This document shows positions 33,551-41,470 of a stretch of DNA of 64,000 nt, one piece after another; positions within the stretch are counted from its first letter, which is position 1, and each line of letters starts with the position of its first letter. The DNA lies in IMG/VR virus record IMGVR_UViG_3300035670_000114, positions 1 to 64,000 of that record. The stretch is one strand, 5' to 3'. The translations under genes were made by a program, and so were the position numbers. Source of the stretch: a virus. The notes under the pieces were generated by a model. That model worked only from the letters and a program-made list of their open reading frames with translations. It was not told where the DNA came from and searched no databases.

Positions 33551-33886
33551 ATGGATCAAGCCCCGGAGGTCGACGCCGGCTACGACGAGGTCGGCAGGAT
33601 CGTCGTCCCACCCGTGCTTGAGGGCATCAAGTCCCGCTCCTGGGCCTGCGAGCTGATCTCGCTAGCCGAACACGACCCCAACCAACTCGACGCATGGATC
33701 AAGCGCTACCGACGCGAAAACCGCGAGTCCCTGAAGGCCCAAGCACGCAAGCGCAAGCGCCGCGCCGCCAAGATCGAACGCCTCAAGGCCGAAGCCAACA
33801 AGCTCGTCGTCGAAGGACTACATCAAAACCTCGACTCCAGGGAACCACCAACCGCACGAAACCAACGGCCTGGATGCTCGACGTGA
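33551..33886 (+). CDS. basic helical protein, first rightward early gene
   Basis: A 111-residue protein from ATG 33551. Residues 1-45 are acidic and Pro/Val-rich; residues 46-105 form a very basic helix (WIKRYRRENRESLKAQARKRKRR). Upstream in-frame TTG/GTG codons at 33497 and 33533 fall inside the promoter and are rejected as starts. Being first after the iteron/promoter region, it may be an early DNA-binding or host-takeover protein. No family recognised. Confidence 0.6.
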   Translation: MDQAPEVDAGYDEVGRIVVPPVLEGIKSRSWACELISLAEHDPNQLDAWIKRYRRENRESLKAQARKRKRRAAKIERLKAEANKLVVEGLHQNLDSREPPTARNQRPGCST

Positions 33887-34098
33887 CGGTGCCAAGTTGC
33901 CCAACCTTTGCGCCACTCGCCGTCGACGGCTCGCCCAACTACCGCGTTGCTGTTGCCCTCGACCGCAGCCCCGGCCCACTCGTCGGCGTGTGCTCCGAAG
34001 CCGGCCCCGAAGACTGCGCCGCCTGGGTCGCCGAGAATCCATCCTGGTTGCTCGACTTCGGACCCAGTCGCACCGCAAGGCACCAAACACACCGCTAA
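33874..34098 (+). CDS. small hypothetical protein
   Basis: A 74-residue frame starting at ATG 33874, overlapping the previous stop by 13 nt. It contains an alternating strand pattern (YRVAVALD, LVGVCSEAG) and a WVAENPSWLLDFG segment that look protein-like. Tentative because the GC-rich DNA leaves other frames open as well. Confidence 0.4.
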   Translation: MLDVTVPSCPTFAPLAVDGSPNYRVAVALDRSPGPLVGVCSEAGPEDCAAWVAENPSWLLDFGPSRTARHQTHR

Positions 34099-34132
34099 GC
34101 TTCAGGGCGGAACCCGAAAGACACCCACCCCA

Positions 34133-34894
34133 ATGCCGGAAGCCATCCCAAACCTTGCAGGAGTCGCCACCAAGGGCCTGGTTGAGTCCATCGGCAGCGG
34201 AAGCTACAAGGCCGACTACATCAACTGGTCCCGCACCATGAACCTCCTGCGGGACTACGCCCCGGGCTGGATGGCCGAGGCGGTGCCCACGACCGACGGC
34301 GCCCTCGTCCACCCGTCCTCGGGTCCTGGCGGCTACCTGCTGATCCGCTTCCGCCACGTCGACGGCACCGTGACGCCATCCGTGCCCCAGGCGGTGATGG
34401 ACCACAAAAACAAGGCGATTGCCCTCGACAACATCACGGCCCGCGACATCACCGACACCCACCGTCGCGGCTGCTGCCTGGCTGCAGCCTTCACCTTCGG
34501 CCTGGCCTACGAACTCTGGGCCAAGATGCCCCTGGAGGCCGCCGCACCGCCGATCCCCTCCGAAGACGCCCCCGCCGACACCCAGCCCGCCACGCGCCCC
34601 ACCCGCCGCGCCGCAGCTTCTGCGTTGGCCACCCCGGCACCCGCCACCAGCGCCGAGTCGCAGGCCGCCCCGACCACCGAGCAGCCACCGGCAGATGAAG
34701 CGATTAGCGACAAACAGCGCTTCATGGAGGCCGCCATCGAGAAGGGCCTCACGACGCACGCCATCGAGAGCCTGATCAGTCGCATCGGCTCCGACTTCCT
34801 CGGCGGCATCGAGAAGCTCAAGGAGAAGGACGCCGCCTGGGTGCGCAGCTACAACGAAGCCAGCGACCCGGCCAACGACGCAAAAAAGTTCTAA
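34133..34894 (+). CDS. putative single-strand annealing protein (DUF1071/ERF-like)
   Basis: A 253-residue protein from ATG 34133. The N-terminal 125 residues hold an alpha/beta domain with DYINWSRTMNLLRDYAP, a beta sheet (YLLIRFRHVDGT), and a helix ITDTHRRGCCLAAAFTFGL followed by YELW, reminiscent of the helix that closes the DUF1071/ERF annealase core. A Pro/Ala linker (140-195) and a C-terminal helical domain follow. A RecE-like exonuclease is encoded 4 kb downstream, which fits a two-component recombination system. Assignment by pattern; moderate confidence. Confidence 0.55.
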   Translation: MPEAIPNLAGVATKGLVESIGSGSYKADYINWSRTMNLLRDYAPGWMAEAVPTTDGALVHPSSGPGGYLLIRFRHVDGTVTPSVPQAVMDHKNKAIALDNITARDITDTHRRGCCLAAAFTFGLAYELWAKMPLEAAAPPIPSEDAPADTQPATRPTRRAAASALATPAPATSAESQAAPTTEQPPADEAISDKQRFMEAAIEKGLTTHAIESLISRIGSDFLGGIEKLKEKDAAWVRSYNEASDPANDAKKF

Positions 34895-34906
34895 CCTCAG
34901 CGTTCC

Positions 34907-34940
34907 CCAGGCTCCCGGTTGTCGTCGACACGGAGCCTGG
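34907..34940 (+). terminator. 9-bp hairpin, weak terminator candidate
   Basis: CCAGGCTCC pairs with GGAGCCTGG across 16 nt. There is no T-tract, so it may be an attenuating or protective hairpin before the sigma factor gene. Confidence 0.4.
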
Positions 34941-34958
34941 CCCGCCCTGCATCGACTC

Positions 34959-34967
34959 TGCTAGTAT
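34959..34967 (+). promoter_or_regulatory. extended -10 promoter TGCTAGTAT
   Basis: Good extended -10 match 49 nt upstream of the sigma factor start. Confidence 0.45.
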
Positions 34968-35016
34968 TGCCTTTGCTGCCGCCTTTGGTGGCGCCATTGT
35001 CCCTCCCGAGTAGTCG

Positions 35017-35853
35017 ATGCAGTCAAACCATCAGTCCGAGATCACCGCCTGGCTGAACGCCGCTGGTCGCTTCCCCTTGATCCCCCCGGAAGAGATCAAC
35101 CTGATCGCCAGGCGCATCCAGGCGATGCCTGAGTCTCGTGCCCGCCGCAGGCTGATCAACAAGCTCGTAAGCCACAACCTGCGTCTCGTGGTCAGGCTGA
35201 CCAAGACCTACATGCAGGGACACGGCCGCCACCGCTGGGGCAGCATCGAAACCCTCGACTTCCTACAGGTCGGCGTCATGGGCTTGATCCGAGCCGCCGA
35301 AAAGTTTGACCCGGCTCGCGGCTACACCTTCTCGACGTACGCGGCCCACTGGATTCGCTCCACCATAGGCCGTCACAACATCCGCACCATCACCCCCGTG
35401 TACGTGCCCGAATCCGCGTCACGACGGATGGTCTTCTTCGAGCGCAACGGACACATCAAGACCCGGGGCGGCAGCGGCCTGATGCCCGAGCGGCAGATCG
35501 ACCAACTGATCGACAACATCCGCCTGGCCTACAGTTGCGTCTCGACCGACTATCGCATTGACCCGCGCACGACCATCGGCGAGCTAATCCCCGACACCAA
35601 CACCTCCCACGGCACCAACGAGGTCTCCTACACCATCGAGGAGTCGCTTCGTGAGGCCGGCGTGGATCCAATCGGTTGCCAGATCCTGATCCGCAACTAC
35701 GTCATGAGCCAAAGCCTTCAGGTGATCGCCAAGGACCTCGACATGACCGTCGACCAGGTCAGGATCAAGAAGAAGAAAGCGATGAATGTCGCTCGCCGAC
35801 ACCCAGATGCCTTCCAGAACGCCTACACTGAGCTTGTACCAACAGCCCCATAG
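35017..35853 (+). CDS. sigma-70 family RNA polymerase sigma factor
   Basis: A 278-residue protein with a clear sigma region 2: LVSHNLRLVVRLTKTY (about 48-63), then DFLQVGVMGLIRAAEKFDP and YTFSTYAAHWIRSTIGRH (core-binding and -10 recognition). Region 3 is shortened and divergent, and a region 4 helix-turn-helix (LQVIAKDLDMTVDQVRIKKKKAM) is near the end. The region 2 wording resembles cyanobacterial group 1/2 factors, suggesting capture from the host. It could redirect host RNA polymerase to phage promoters. It precedes the SSB gene by 8 nt. Confidence 0.88.
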   Translation: MQSNHQSEITAWLNAAGRFPLIPPEEINLIARRIQAMPESRARRRLINKLVSHNLRLVVRLTKTYMQGHGRHRWGSIETLDFLQVGVMGLIRAAEKFDPARGYTFSTYAAHWIRSTIGRHNIRTITPVYVPESASRRMVFFERNGHIKTRGGSGLMPERQIDQLIDNIRLAYSCVSTDYRIDPRTTIGELIPDTNTSHGTNEVSYTIEESLREAGVDPIGCQILIRNYVMSQSLQVIAKDLDMTVDQVRIKKKKAMNVARRHPDAFQNAYTELVPTAP

Positions 35854-35861
35854 GGGAACCG

Positions 35862-36215
35862 ATGGCCTCAATTTCAATCGCCGGCAAAGTCGTCTGCAAA
35901 GAAGGCACCGCACCGGTGGCACTCAAGACCTTCGACAACGGCGGCACGCTCGCCAAGTTCTCGGTGGTCGACAACGAATACTTCTACGTGAAGGAAGGCG
36001 ACGACCGCGCCGGCCAGTTCTACGAGGTCGAAGTCAACGGCAAGGCCGCCGAGATCTTCGCCGAACGACTCCTGCGTGGCGACCGCGTCGCGGTTCACGG
36101 CCAGCTCGTCCAGCGGGTCTACAACGACAAGACCTACCTGACCGTCAAGAACGCTCGCGTCACCTCCCTGGAGCCCCGACGCGACCAATCCGCTAATCAG
36201 GAAATCCCTTTCTGA
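35862..36215 (+). CDS. ssb: single-stranded DNA-binding protein
   Basis: A 117-residue OB-fold protein: ISIAGKVV, ATLAKFSVVDNEYF-type strands, GQFYEVEVNGKAAEIFAERLLRGDRVAVHGQLVQR and a final NARVTSLEP strand are typical of SSB. It ends in QEIPF, matching the acidic-Pro-Phe tip by which SSBs recruit partners, though with a short linker. It follows the sigma factor and is closed by a terminator. It protects single strands during replication and recombination. Confidence 0.85.
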   Translation: MASISIAGKVVCKEGTAPVALKTFDNGGTLAKFSVVDNEYFYVKEGDDRAGQFYEVEVNGKAAEIFAERLLRGDRVAVHGQLVQRVYNDKTYLTVKNARVTSLEPRRDQSANQEIPF

Positions 36216-36240
36216 CACGCGGTTTTATCGCTTTCGCCCC

Positions 36241-36264
36241 GGCCCCGGTCGGGGCCTTTTCTTT
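36241..36264 (+). terminator. intrinsic terminator after SSB
   Basis: GGCCCC pairs with GGGGCC across GGTC, followed by TTTTCTTT. Confidence 0.88.
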
Positions 36265-36271
36265 GGAGCCG

Positions 36272-36280
36272 TGCTACGCT
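36272..36280 (+). promoter_or_regulatory. extended -10 promoter TGCTACGCT
   Basis: Right after the terminator and 24 nt before ATG 36305. Confidence 0.5.
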
Positions 36281-36304
36281 TGACGGGTCACCACACGGCT
36301 AGTC

Positions 36305-36655
36305 ATGCCCGAGTCACCCGAACTGATCATCAACGAAGAGGCCTTGGCCCTCCTGAAAACCTGGAACGGAGCAAACCAGCTCGAAAACCAGGAAAAGCAC
36401 ACCGCACTGCAGGCCCTTGCCTACTGCCTTGGCCGCAACTACCGCGCCGCCGCCGAGGGAGCCAAGGACGGCGTCTTCACCTTGAGCTTCCGCGTCAAGT
36501 TTGACCGCAACGAGGTCCCGACTGCCATCAAGGCCGTCTCTCGCTGCTCAACCGTGTCGACGGCCGACATCGACCTCACCTGCCCCTTCCCCGACAACGA
36601 AGACGACGCCAGCTCCGAGGCCCAGGCCAACGAAGGCACCCCTTCGCTTTTCTGA
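36305..36655 (+). CDS. hypothetical protein with acidic tail
   Basis: A 116-residue protein. A helical start (EEALALLKTWN, LQALAYCLGRNYRAAAEGA) is followed by a beta pair (FTLSFRVKFDRNEVPTAIKAVSRC) and a strongly acidic end. The fold resembles small DNA-metabolism accessory proteins, but no family is recognised. It has its own promoter after a terminator. Confidence 0.6.
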   Translation: MPESPELIINEEALALLKTWNGANQLENQEKHTALQALAYCLGRNYRAAAEGAKDGVFTLSFRVKFDRNEVPTAIKAVSRCSTVSTADIDLTCPFPDNEDDASSEAQANEGTPSLF

Positions 36656-36722
36656 TCCACTAGCCACCGGGCGACGTCCAACCGGTGTCGCCCACCACTT
36701 ATTCATCCCCTAGATCAAAGCG

Positions 36723-37172
36723 ATGGAGCAAATCGACCCCTACGAGGTCGCCCCCAGTACCGTTGGCGCCCTCTTCGACGACGTGCCACGCCTGACCACG
36801 GCCCTCGTGCGACCGCACGTCATCGCCGGCCTGATTCACCGTGGCGCCATTCGCTATTCGGAAATACTGGCCTCCATCACCCCATACTGCAGTGTCGAAG
36901 ACCTGAAGGTCGGCAACTGGGATCCACTCGAAGGCGACTACTGCGACGACTGCACCCGTCTCGAAAGGCTGCTGGACGAGGTCCTCGGCGAATTCGTTGG
37001 CGCAGGACTGGTGCGCTACAACGAAGAGAAGGAACTCTGGGTCTTGACCGCCAAAGACATCCCCAAGGTCATCTCCTGGGTCTCAGTCCTTGGCGGCCGG
37101 ATGCCCGATCACTTCCTCCTCTACCTCAGCCAACAGCAGACACTGCGCTACAAGCAGAATGATCAAGCGTAG
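36723..37172 (+). CDS. hypothetical protein, possible winged-helix
   Basis: A 149-residue acidic protein with helical segments (ALVRPHVIAGLIHRG, RLERLLDEVLGEFVGAGLV) and a hairpin VRYNEEKELWVL, an order compatible with a winged-helix fold. It has a CDDC pair around residue 75. The next gene overlaps by 14 nt. No family recognised. Confidence 0.55.
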   Translation: MEQIDPYEVAPSTVGALFDDVPRLTTALVRPHVIAGLIHRGAIRYSEILASITPYCSVEDLKVGNWDPLEGDYCDDCTRLERLLDEVLGEFVGAGLVRYNEEKELWVLTAKDIPKVISWVSVLGGRMPDHFLLYLSQQQTLRYKQNDQA

Positions 37173-37398
37173 CCATGCCTCCAAGTCCACCAAACCAAGG
37201 GACCACGAACGGCTGGCCGCTCGACCGACGCCTGTTCGCATCTACGCACGCCACTCAAGCGTCGAGGTCTACCTTGGCTGCGGCTGGAAGAAGGGCAGCG
37301 TGATCTCAAGCGATCGGGACGGCTGCTCCGTCTGGCTCGGCTCGGAGCAGCGCATGACCCGCTGCTTCGACAACCGTAACATCCGTCCAGCCTCCTAA
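37159..37398 (+). CDS. small SH3/KOW-like beta-barrel protein
   Basis: A 79-residue basic protein from ATG 37159. After a Lys/Arg-rich start it shows a five-strand pattern (VRIYARHSSVEVYLG, WKKGSVISSD, GCSVWLG, RMTRCFDNRNIRP) like small SH3- or Tudor-type barrels that bind DNA or protein tails. The overlap with the preceding gene suggests coupling. Function unknown. Confidence 0.5.
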   Translation: MIKRSHASKSTKPRDHERLAARPTPVRIYARHSSVEVYLGCGWKKGSVISSDRDGCSVWLGSEQRMTRCFDNRNIRPAS

Positions 37399-37416
37399 CG
37401 GCCAGCGCCAGCAATC

Positions 37417-37425
37417 TGCTAGACT
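37417..37425 (+). promoter_or_regulatory. extended -10 promoter TGCTAGACT
   Basis: Ends 18 nt before ATG 37444. Confidence 0.5.
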
Positions 37426-37443
37426 CTATCCAAGCCTGCAACC

Positions 37444-37740
37444 ATGGAAGTATCACAAGCCAACAAATTTGTCGGCCAAGACGTGATCATTCGCGTCATT
37501 GCCGGAATCGACTACGTCAGGGACATCCGTTGTCAAATCGTTTCACGAGAAGGCCGCAATCTTTACATTGACATCCTCGGCATGAAGGACTATATCTGGC
37601 TACCGGACGTCATCAGCATCACCCCAGACCCGAACCCTCCTGTCGAGCAATGGGACGGCACCGACGTCGAGCCAACCTTCCGCTTCACGTCCAATGGCGG
37701 CTCCACCACGCCGACAACTCCTTCCAGCCAGCAAGCCTGA
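37444..37740 (+). CDS. small beta-rich hypothetical protein
   Basis: A 98-residue protein with a compact beta pattern (QDVIIRVIAG, IRCQIVSREGRNLYIDIL, YIWLPDVISI) and an unstructured Thr/Pro/Ser tail. The barrel-like pattern is similar to the preceding small protein, and both may be RNA- or DNA-contacting. No family recognised. Confidence 0.55.
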   Translation: MEVSQANKFVGQDVIIRVIAGIDYVRDIRCQIVSREGRNLYIDILGMKDYIWLPDVISITPDPNPPVEQWDGTDVEPTFRFTSNGGSTTPTTPSSQQA

Positions 37741-37750
37741 AGCCCGGCCC

Positions 37751-37759
37751 ACTTAGACT
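37751..37759 (+). promoter_or_regulatory. -10 promoter variant ACTTAGACT
   Basis: Resembles the TGCTAGACT elements elsewhere but lacks the TG; 27 nt before TTG 37787. Confidence 0.35.
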
Positions 37760-37786
37760 CTGTGGTCCGCCAATAGAGTCACGGCC

Positions 37787-38218
37787 TTGAGTCCCACGCA
37801 AGCCGATCCAACCTTTCCGGGCGAGTCCTATGAGCTGCGCGTGCGAATGCCGCTGTGGTCCAAGCAGCGACCGAGGTTTACCCGCGCTGGCCATGCCTAC
37901 AAGAACCCCGCCTACGACCAGGCCTTGAAGGACATGCGAAGCTCGCTGTCCGAGCTGTGGCCGTACCCGCCGATCGACTACCCCATATCGGTCCACCTCC
38001 ACCTTTGCGGCGAAGGCCGAGGCGACCTCGACAACATTGCTGGCTTCATCCTGGACGCCGCAGGCCCCGTCAGAGCCACCAAAAAGAAGGAGGCCCTCCC
38101 TGGCGTCTTGTGGGTCGACGACCGGGTGTCGATCATCAGCCACCTCTCGATTTCCTGGACAAAGGGCGAGAAGGCTGACTCCTGCTGGGATCTGCGAATC
38201 GTTAAACTGAGGCCCTGA
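37787..38218 (+). CDS. rusA: RusA-like Holliday junction resolvase
   Basis: A 143-residue protein from TTG 37787. It has the RusA layout: SKQRPRFTRAGHAYKNPAY near the start, the acidic centre D80/D82 in GDLDN, and D111-D112 in LWVDDRV. RusA enzymes cut four-way junctions during phage recombination and before packaging. Length is normal for the family. It is grouped with the RecE-like exonuclease, 11 nt downstream. Confidence 0.85.
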   Translation: MSPTQADPTFPGESYELRVRMPLWSKQRPRFTRAGHAYKNPAYDQALKDMRSSLSELWPYPPIDYPISVHLHLCGEGRGDLDNIAGFILDAAGPVRATKKKEALPGVLWVDDRVSIISHLSISWTKGEKADSCWDLRIVKLRP

Positions 38219-38229
38219 GCTACGTCGCC

Positions 38230-39111
38230 GTGTCCGCTTCGGTCAGCTACCTCCAGGCCGACCCCTCCTACCGGAAGGACCCTGGGCATGCGCAATCGAG
38301 TGTCAAGCACATCCTCAAGTCGCCAGCGCACTACCAGGCCGAGAAAAAGAAGAAGATCGCCCCAACCCTGACGATGCAGATCGGCACCGGGGCCCACTGC
38401 CTAACGCTTGAGGGCAAGGAGCAATTCGAGAAAGACTTCGTCCTCAAGCCGGATGGCCTGAGCCTGGCGACCAGGGAAGGCAAGGCCTGGAAAGAAGAAA
38501 ACAAGTCGAAGACGATACTCTCGCAAACGGACCAATACCAGTCCTGGGACGCCGTTCACGGCATGGCCGCCGCCCTGCAGGAGCTCGACTGGTTCGACCC
38601 ATCTCAAGCCGACTACCGCAAATTCAACGAAGTCAGCCTGTACTGGCGCTCGGAGGGCCTCGACTGCAAGGCCCGCATAGACAGGCTGCTGCTGTCGGAC
38701 ACTCACGCAACCATTCTGGACGTCAAGAGTACCGACGGCGTCAAGATGGAGGACTTCAGGAAGAAGGTCATCGGTGACTTCAACTACATGTTTCAGGCCG
38801 CCTGGTACACCGACGGCGTCGAGCAATACTACAAGCTGCCGACAAACTTCATCTTCGTCGCCATCGAGCGAACCCCTCCCTACCAGATCGGCATCTTCGA
38901 CATCAGCGACGAGATGATCGACGAGGGCTTCCGTCAGATCAGGCACGCCAGACGACTCCTGAAGCACTGCCTCCAAACGAAAGACTGGGGGCGTCCTCCC
39001 ATCGTCTCCGGCACCCTGGAGCTTCCGCCCTACTACCGTTCGCCACTGGGCGATGCTACACTTGGCTCGTCAATGGAAGCTCTCGAAGAGGCCTTCTCGA
39101 TCCCCGCCTGA
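38230..39111 (+). CDS. RecE-like PD-(D/E)XK exonuclease
   Basis: A 293-residue protein from GTG 38230. The N-terminus (SSVKHILKSPAHYQAE, MQIGTGAHCLTLEG) and the nuclease core (LDCKARIDRLL, then ILDVKSTDGVK with the D-x-K pair, then FNYMFQAAWYTDGV) match exonuclease VIII/YqaJ-type nucleases. It would resect double-strand ends so that an annealing protein can pair strands, working with the candidate at 34133. The end of the gene contains the promoter element for thyX. Confidence 0.82.
   Translation: MSASVSYLQADPSYRKDPGHAQSSVKHILKSPAHYQAEKKKKIAPTLTMQIGTGAHCLTLEGKEQFEKDFVLKPDGLSLATREGKAWKEENKSKTILSQTDQYQSWDAVHGMAAALQELDWFDPSQADYRKFNEVSLYWRSEGLDCKARIDRLLLSDTHATILDVKSTDGVKMEDFRKKVIGDFNYMFQAAWYTDGVEQYYKLPTNFIFVAIERTPPYQIGIFDISDEMIDEGFRQIRHARRLLKHCLQTKDWGRPPIVSGTLELPPYYRSPLGDATLGSSMEALEEAFSIPA
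39054..39062 (+). promoter_or_regulatory. extended -10 promoter TGCTACACT
   Basis: Inside the end of the exonuclease gene, 54 nt before thyX ATG 39117. Confidence 0.35.
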
Positions 39112-39116
39112 CCCAT

Positions 39117-40850
39117 ATGGTGCGACCGGCCACTAGAGACCCACGCTTCCGGGTCGACCTGATTTTCGCCACACCCAATCCCCAGCAGTGCATCTATGCC
39201 GCGATGCACCAGGACTACAGCGAAGGGTTCGTGGCGGCCGACCGCGCCGACTGGCCGGATGAGACCCGCGCCGGCGAAATCTGCGTGAAACGGCTGCTGG
39301 CCGGCGAGCGGGGCCACTACGGCTGCTACTCGGCCGACACCGAGGTCTTGACGGAAGCAGGCTGGACTCCCTGGCCGGACGTGACGACGTCAACAATGCT
39401 TGCTGCCGTCGACATCAGCAGTGGCGCAGTCAACTTTGAAGTCCCAACCGCGATCCAGTGCATTCCCATCAAAGAAGGCGACAGCCTCTACAGTTTTGAA
39501 TCCCAGCGTCTAAGCCTCGCCGTCACGCAAGATCACCGGATGGCCATATCCAGCCGCAAGTCGACCGGATGGAGCCAGTGGCGCTTCGAGCCAGCCTCTT
39601 CTGTAGCCGGCAAAGCTGTTCGCTACAGGCTTGCCGGAAATCTTAAGAAGCGCAGCATCCCCGACGACTGTCCGCAAGGCGTTGATCTCGTCAGTCTATT
39701 CAAGGTCGCCGGCTTCTTCTTCGGCGATGGCTGCCGCAGCCAGTCAAAAGATCCTAAATGCCTCAGATTCCGCTTGCGTCGCGCTCGTAAGATTGCTTAC
39801 CTGAAGAGCTGCGGCTTCGCTGTCAAAGAAACGAAAGGCGATCGGTTTGTTCTCAGAGATGCAACCGTTTCCCGGTGGATCCACAAGCACTTCCAGGCTG
39901 AAGAGGGCAAGCGTGTGCCGTCCTTCATCATGTCTCTTCCTGAGGGCCTGTTTCAAGCATTCGCCGATGGATTGAAAAACAGCGACGGCACAGCCAAGCG
40001 GCAAACGTGGGCATTTGACTCCGTGGAAAAGGCCGCCCTGGACGTCATTCAGGCCGCCTTCCACCTCAACAACCAGGCCGCCTCCTTAACGCTGAACAAC
40101 TCGAACGAGGGAGACATCCACAAGAATCATAAGCCTTGCTGGCGCCTGCACGTCTCGTCTCGCGAGCCCTACGCCCGGGCTGAGGTCAATCAACAAGGAC
40201 GCACTCGCGGAACCGAAAAGCTGATCCCGTACGAAGGCAACGTCTACTGCGCAACTGTCTCAACTGGAGCGCTCCTTGTACGTCGCAACAACAAGCCAGT
40301 GGTTTGTGGGAACTGCCTGGAACATCCCAGTATCACCTTGAACACTGGCTGGTTCCCCCATTCCGTTCTCCAGCAGGCACGAACCCACCGTGTGGGAATT
40401 TCGTTTGATTGTCAAAGTCTGAGATATACTGGAAAGCGTATATCTCAAGTCGCAAATGGAGAGCTAGATGCGGAAGAGGTATTTTACCTGCGACCAGTTG
40501 GCAGTTATAGCGACCGCAAAGGCAAGAAGTATTCCTACACCCAGCAACAGCGCGACATAGACCTTGCTTTATGCCGCAACGCCGCGAGGCGCTACGATGA
40601 ACTCATCCAACTCGGATACGCCGAAGAGCACGCCCGTGGTATCCTGCCGTTCGACTATCGCCAGCACTTCGTGGTGAGCTTCTCCCTGAGAGCCTTTCTG
40701 CATTTCCTGGACCTGCGTGCCAAGCTTGACGCCCAAGAAGAGATCCGCGCCCTCTGCGACCTGATGTGGCCTCACCTGCAGGCCTGGACACCAGAGATTG
40801 CCGCCTGGTACGAGTCCGCCCGCCTTCACAAGGCAAGGCTTGCGCCCTAG
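39117..40850 (+). CDS. thyX: flavin-dependent thymidylate synthase ThyX interrupted by an intein
   Basis: A 577-residue precursor. Extein residues 1-69 and 400-577 join to a 247-residue ThyX. The join restores GHYG-CLEHPSITL, followed by the ThyX signature region ARTHRVGISFDCQSLRY (variant of RHRxxSxNxxSxRY). ThyX makes dTMP from dUMP with FAD and methylene-tetrahydrofolate, as in many cyanobacteria. The insert sits immediately beside a conserved active-site region, a typical intein location. It lies between recombination and nucleotide-kinase genes. Confidence 0.93.
   Translation: MVRPATRDPRFRVDLIFATPNPQQCIYAAMHQDYSEGFVAADRADWPDETRAGEICVKRLLAGERGHYGCYSADTEVLTEAGWTPWPDVTTSTMLAAVDISSGAVNFEVPTAIQCIPIKEGDSLYSFESQRLSLAVTQDHRMAISSRKSTGWSQWRFEPASSVAGKAVRYRLAGNLKKRSIPDDCPQGVDLVSLFKVAGFFFGDGCRSQSKDPKCLRFRLRRARKIAYLKSCGFAVKETKGDRFVLRDATVSRWIHKHFQAEEGKRVPSFIMSLPEGLFQAFADGLKNSDGTAKRQTWAFDSVEKAALDVIQAAFHLNNQAASLTLNNSNEGDIHKNHKPCWRLHVSSREPYARAEVNQQGRTRGTEKLIPYEGNVYCATVSTGALLVRRNNKPVVCGNCLEHPSITLNTGWFPHSVLQQARTHRVGISFDCQSLRYTGKRISQVANGELDAEEVFYLRPVGSYSDRKGKKYSYTQQQRDIDLALCRNAARRYDELIQLGYAEEHARGILPFDYRQHFVVSFSLRAFLHFLDLRAKLDAQEEIRALCDLMWPHLQAWTPEIAAWYESARLHKARLAP
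39324..40313 (+). mobile_element. intein with DOD (LAGLIDADG) homing endonuclease in ThyX
   Basis: Residues 70-399 of the precursor (330 residues). Block A starts with C70 (CYSADTEVL), block B has TQDHR, the endonuclease blocks are VAGFFFGDG and LFQAFADG, block F is NVYCATVSTG, and block G ends with CGN before extein C400. Terminal N399 and the +1 Cys are present, so splicing chemistry looks intact. The penultimate residue is Gly where His is usual, a known but less common variant. The second DOD block contains ADG as expected. Confidence 0.9.
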
Positions 40851-40853
40851 ACT
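40845..40853 (+). promoter_or_regulatory. -10 promoter variant CCCTAGACT
   Basis: Overlaps the thyX stop codon; 22 nt before ATG 40876. Shares CTAGACT with other elements but lacks the TG. Confidence 0.35.
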
Positions 40854-40875
40854 TCACCCAAGCTTGCTGATCCCC

Positions 40876-41451
40876 ATGGCCCCGAAGCTCGTTCTGTTCA
40901 ACGGCCCCCGCCACTCCGGCAAGGACACCGCTGCAGCGAAGTGCGTCGAGCGCTTCAATGCGCTTCACTTCAAGATGTCAGGTCCAATCAAGGCAGCCAT
41001 CAAGGCCACCTTTTCGTTGACTAACGAAGACGTCGAGTACCTGGAGTCCATCAAGACCGAGCCCTGCGACCTCCTATTTGGCAAGAGCTACGTCGACGTC
41101 CAGATCACCTTCAGTGAAAAGTGGGGCAAGAAGCAGTTCGGCGAGCAGTTCTTCGGCAACCTGGCGGTGCGCCACGTCCGGCAACTGCTGGCAGATGATC
41201 AGCGCCCAAGCCCACTCGTGGTGTGCAGCGACTCCGGCTTCTCCCATGAAGCCAAACCGCTACTGAACACCATCTTCGACGTCGAAGACGTCCTGCTTGT
41301 CAGACTCCATCGCCCCGACAAAAGCTTTGATGGCGACAGTCGCGGCTACATCAAGCTCGATGACGTTGCCACCATTGAGGTCTGCAACGATGGCGACATC
41401 GACCTGTTCCACAAGCGAATCGTCGACGTCGTCTCCGTATTCGCCGAGTAG
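40876..41451 (+). CDS. deoxynucleoside monophosphate kinase-like protein
   Basis: A 191-residue P-loop protein. Walker A is in FNGPRHSGKDTA (about residues 8-19). The rest has a lid-like Arg/Lys region and VVCSDSGFSHEA and LLVRLHRPDKSF segments, as in phage dNMP kinases of the T4 gp1 type. It would convert dTMP and other monophosphates to diphosphates, following ThyX in the pathway. ATG 40876 is favoured by the promoter-like element and the immediate P-loop strand. Confidence 0.7.
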   Translation: MAPKLVLFNGPRHSGKDTAAAKCVERFNALHFKMSGPIKAAIKATFSLTNEDVEYLESIKTEPCDLLFGKSYVDVQITFSEKWGKKQFGEQFFGNLAVRHVRQLLADDQRPSPLVVCSDSGFSHEAKPLLNTIFDVEDVLLVRLHRPDKSFDGDSRGYIKLDDVATIEVCNDGDIDLFHKRIVDVVSVFAE

Positions 41452-41470
41452 CCGCGCAGGCGGCTTCTGT
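41450..41470 (+). terminator. weak hairpin terminator candidate
   Basis: AGCCGC pairs with GCGGCT across GCAG and is followed by TCTGT; the T-tract is poor. Confidence 0.35.
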
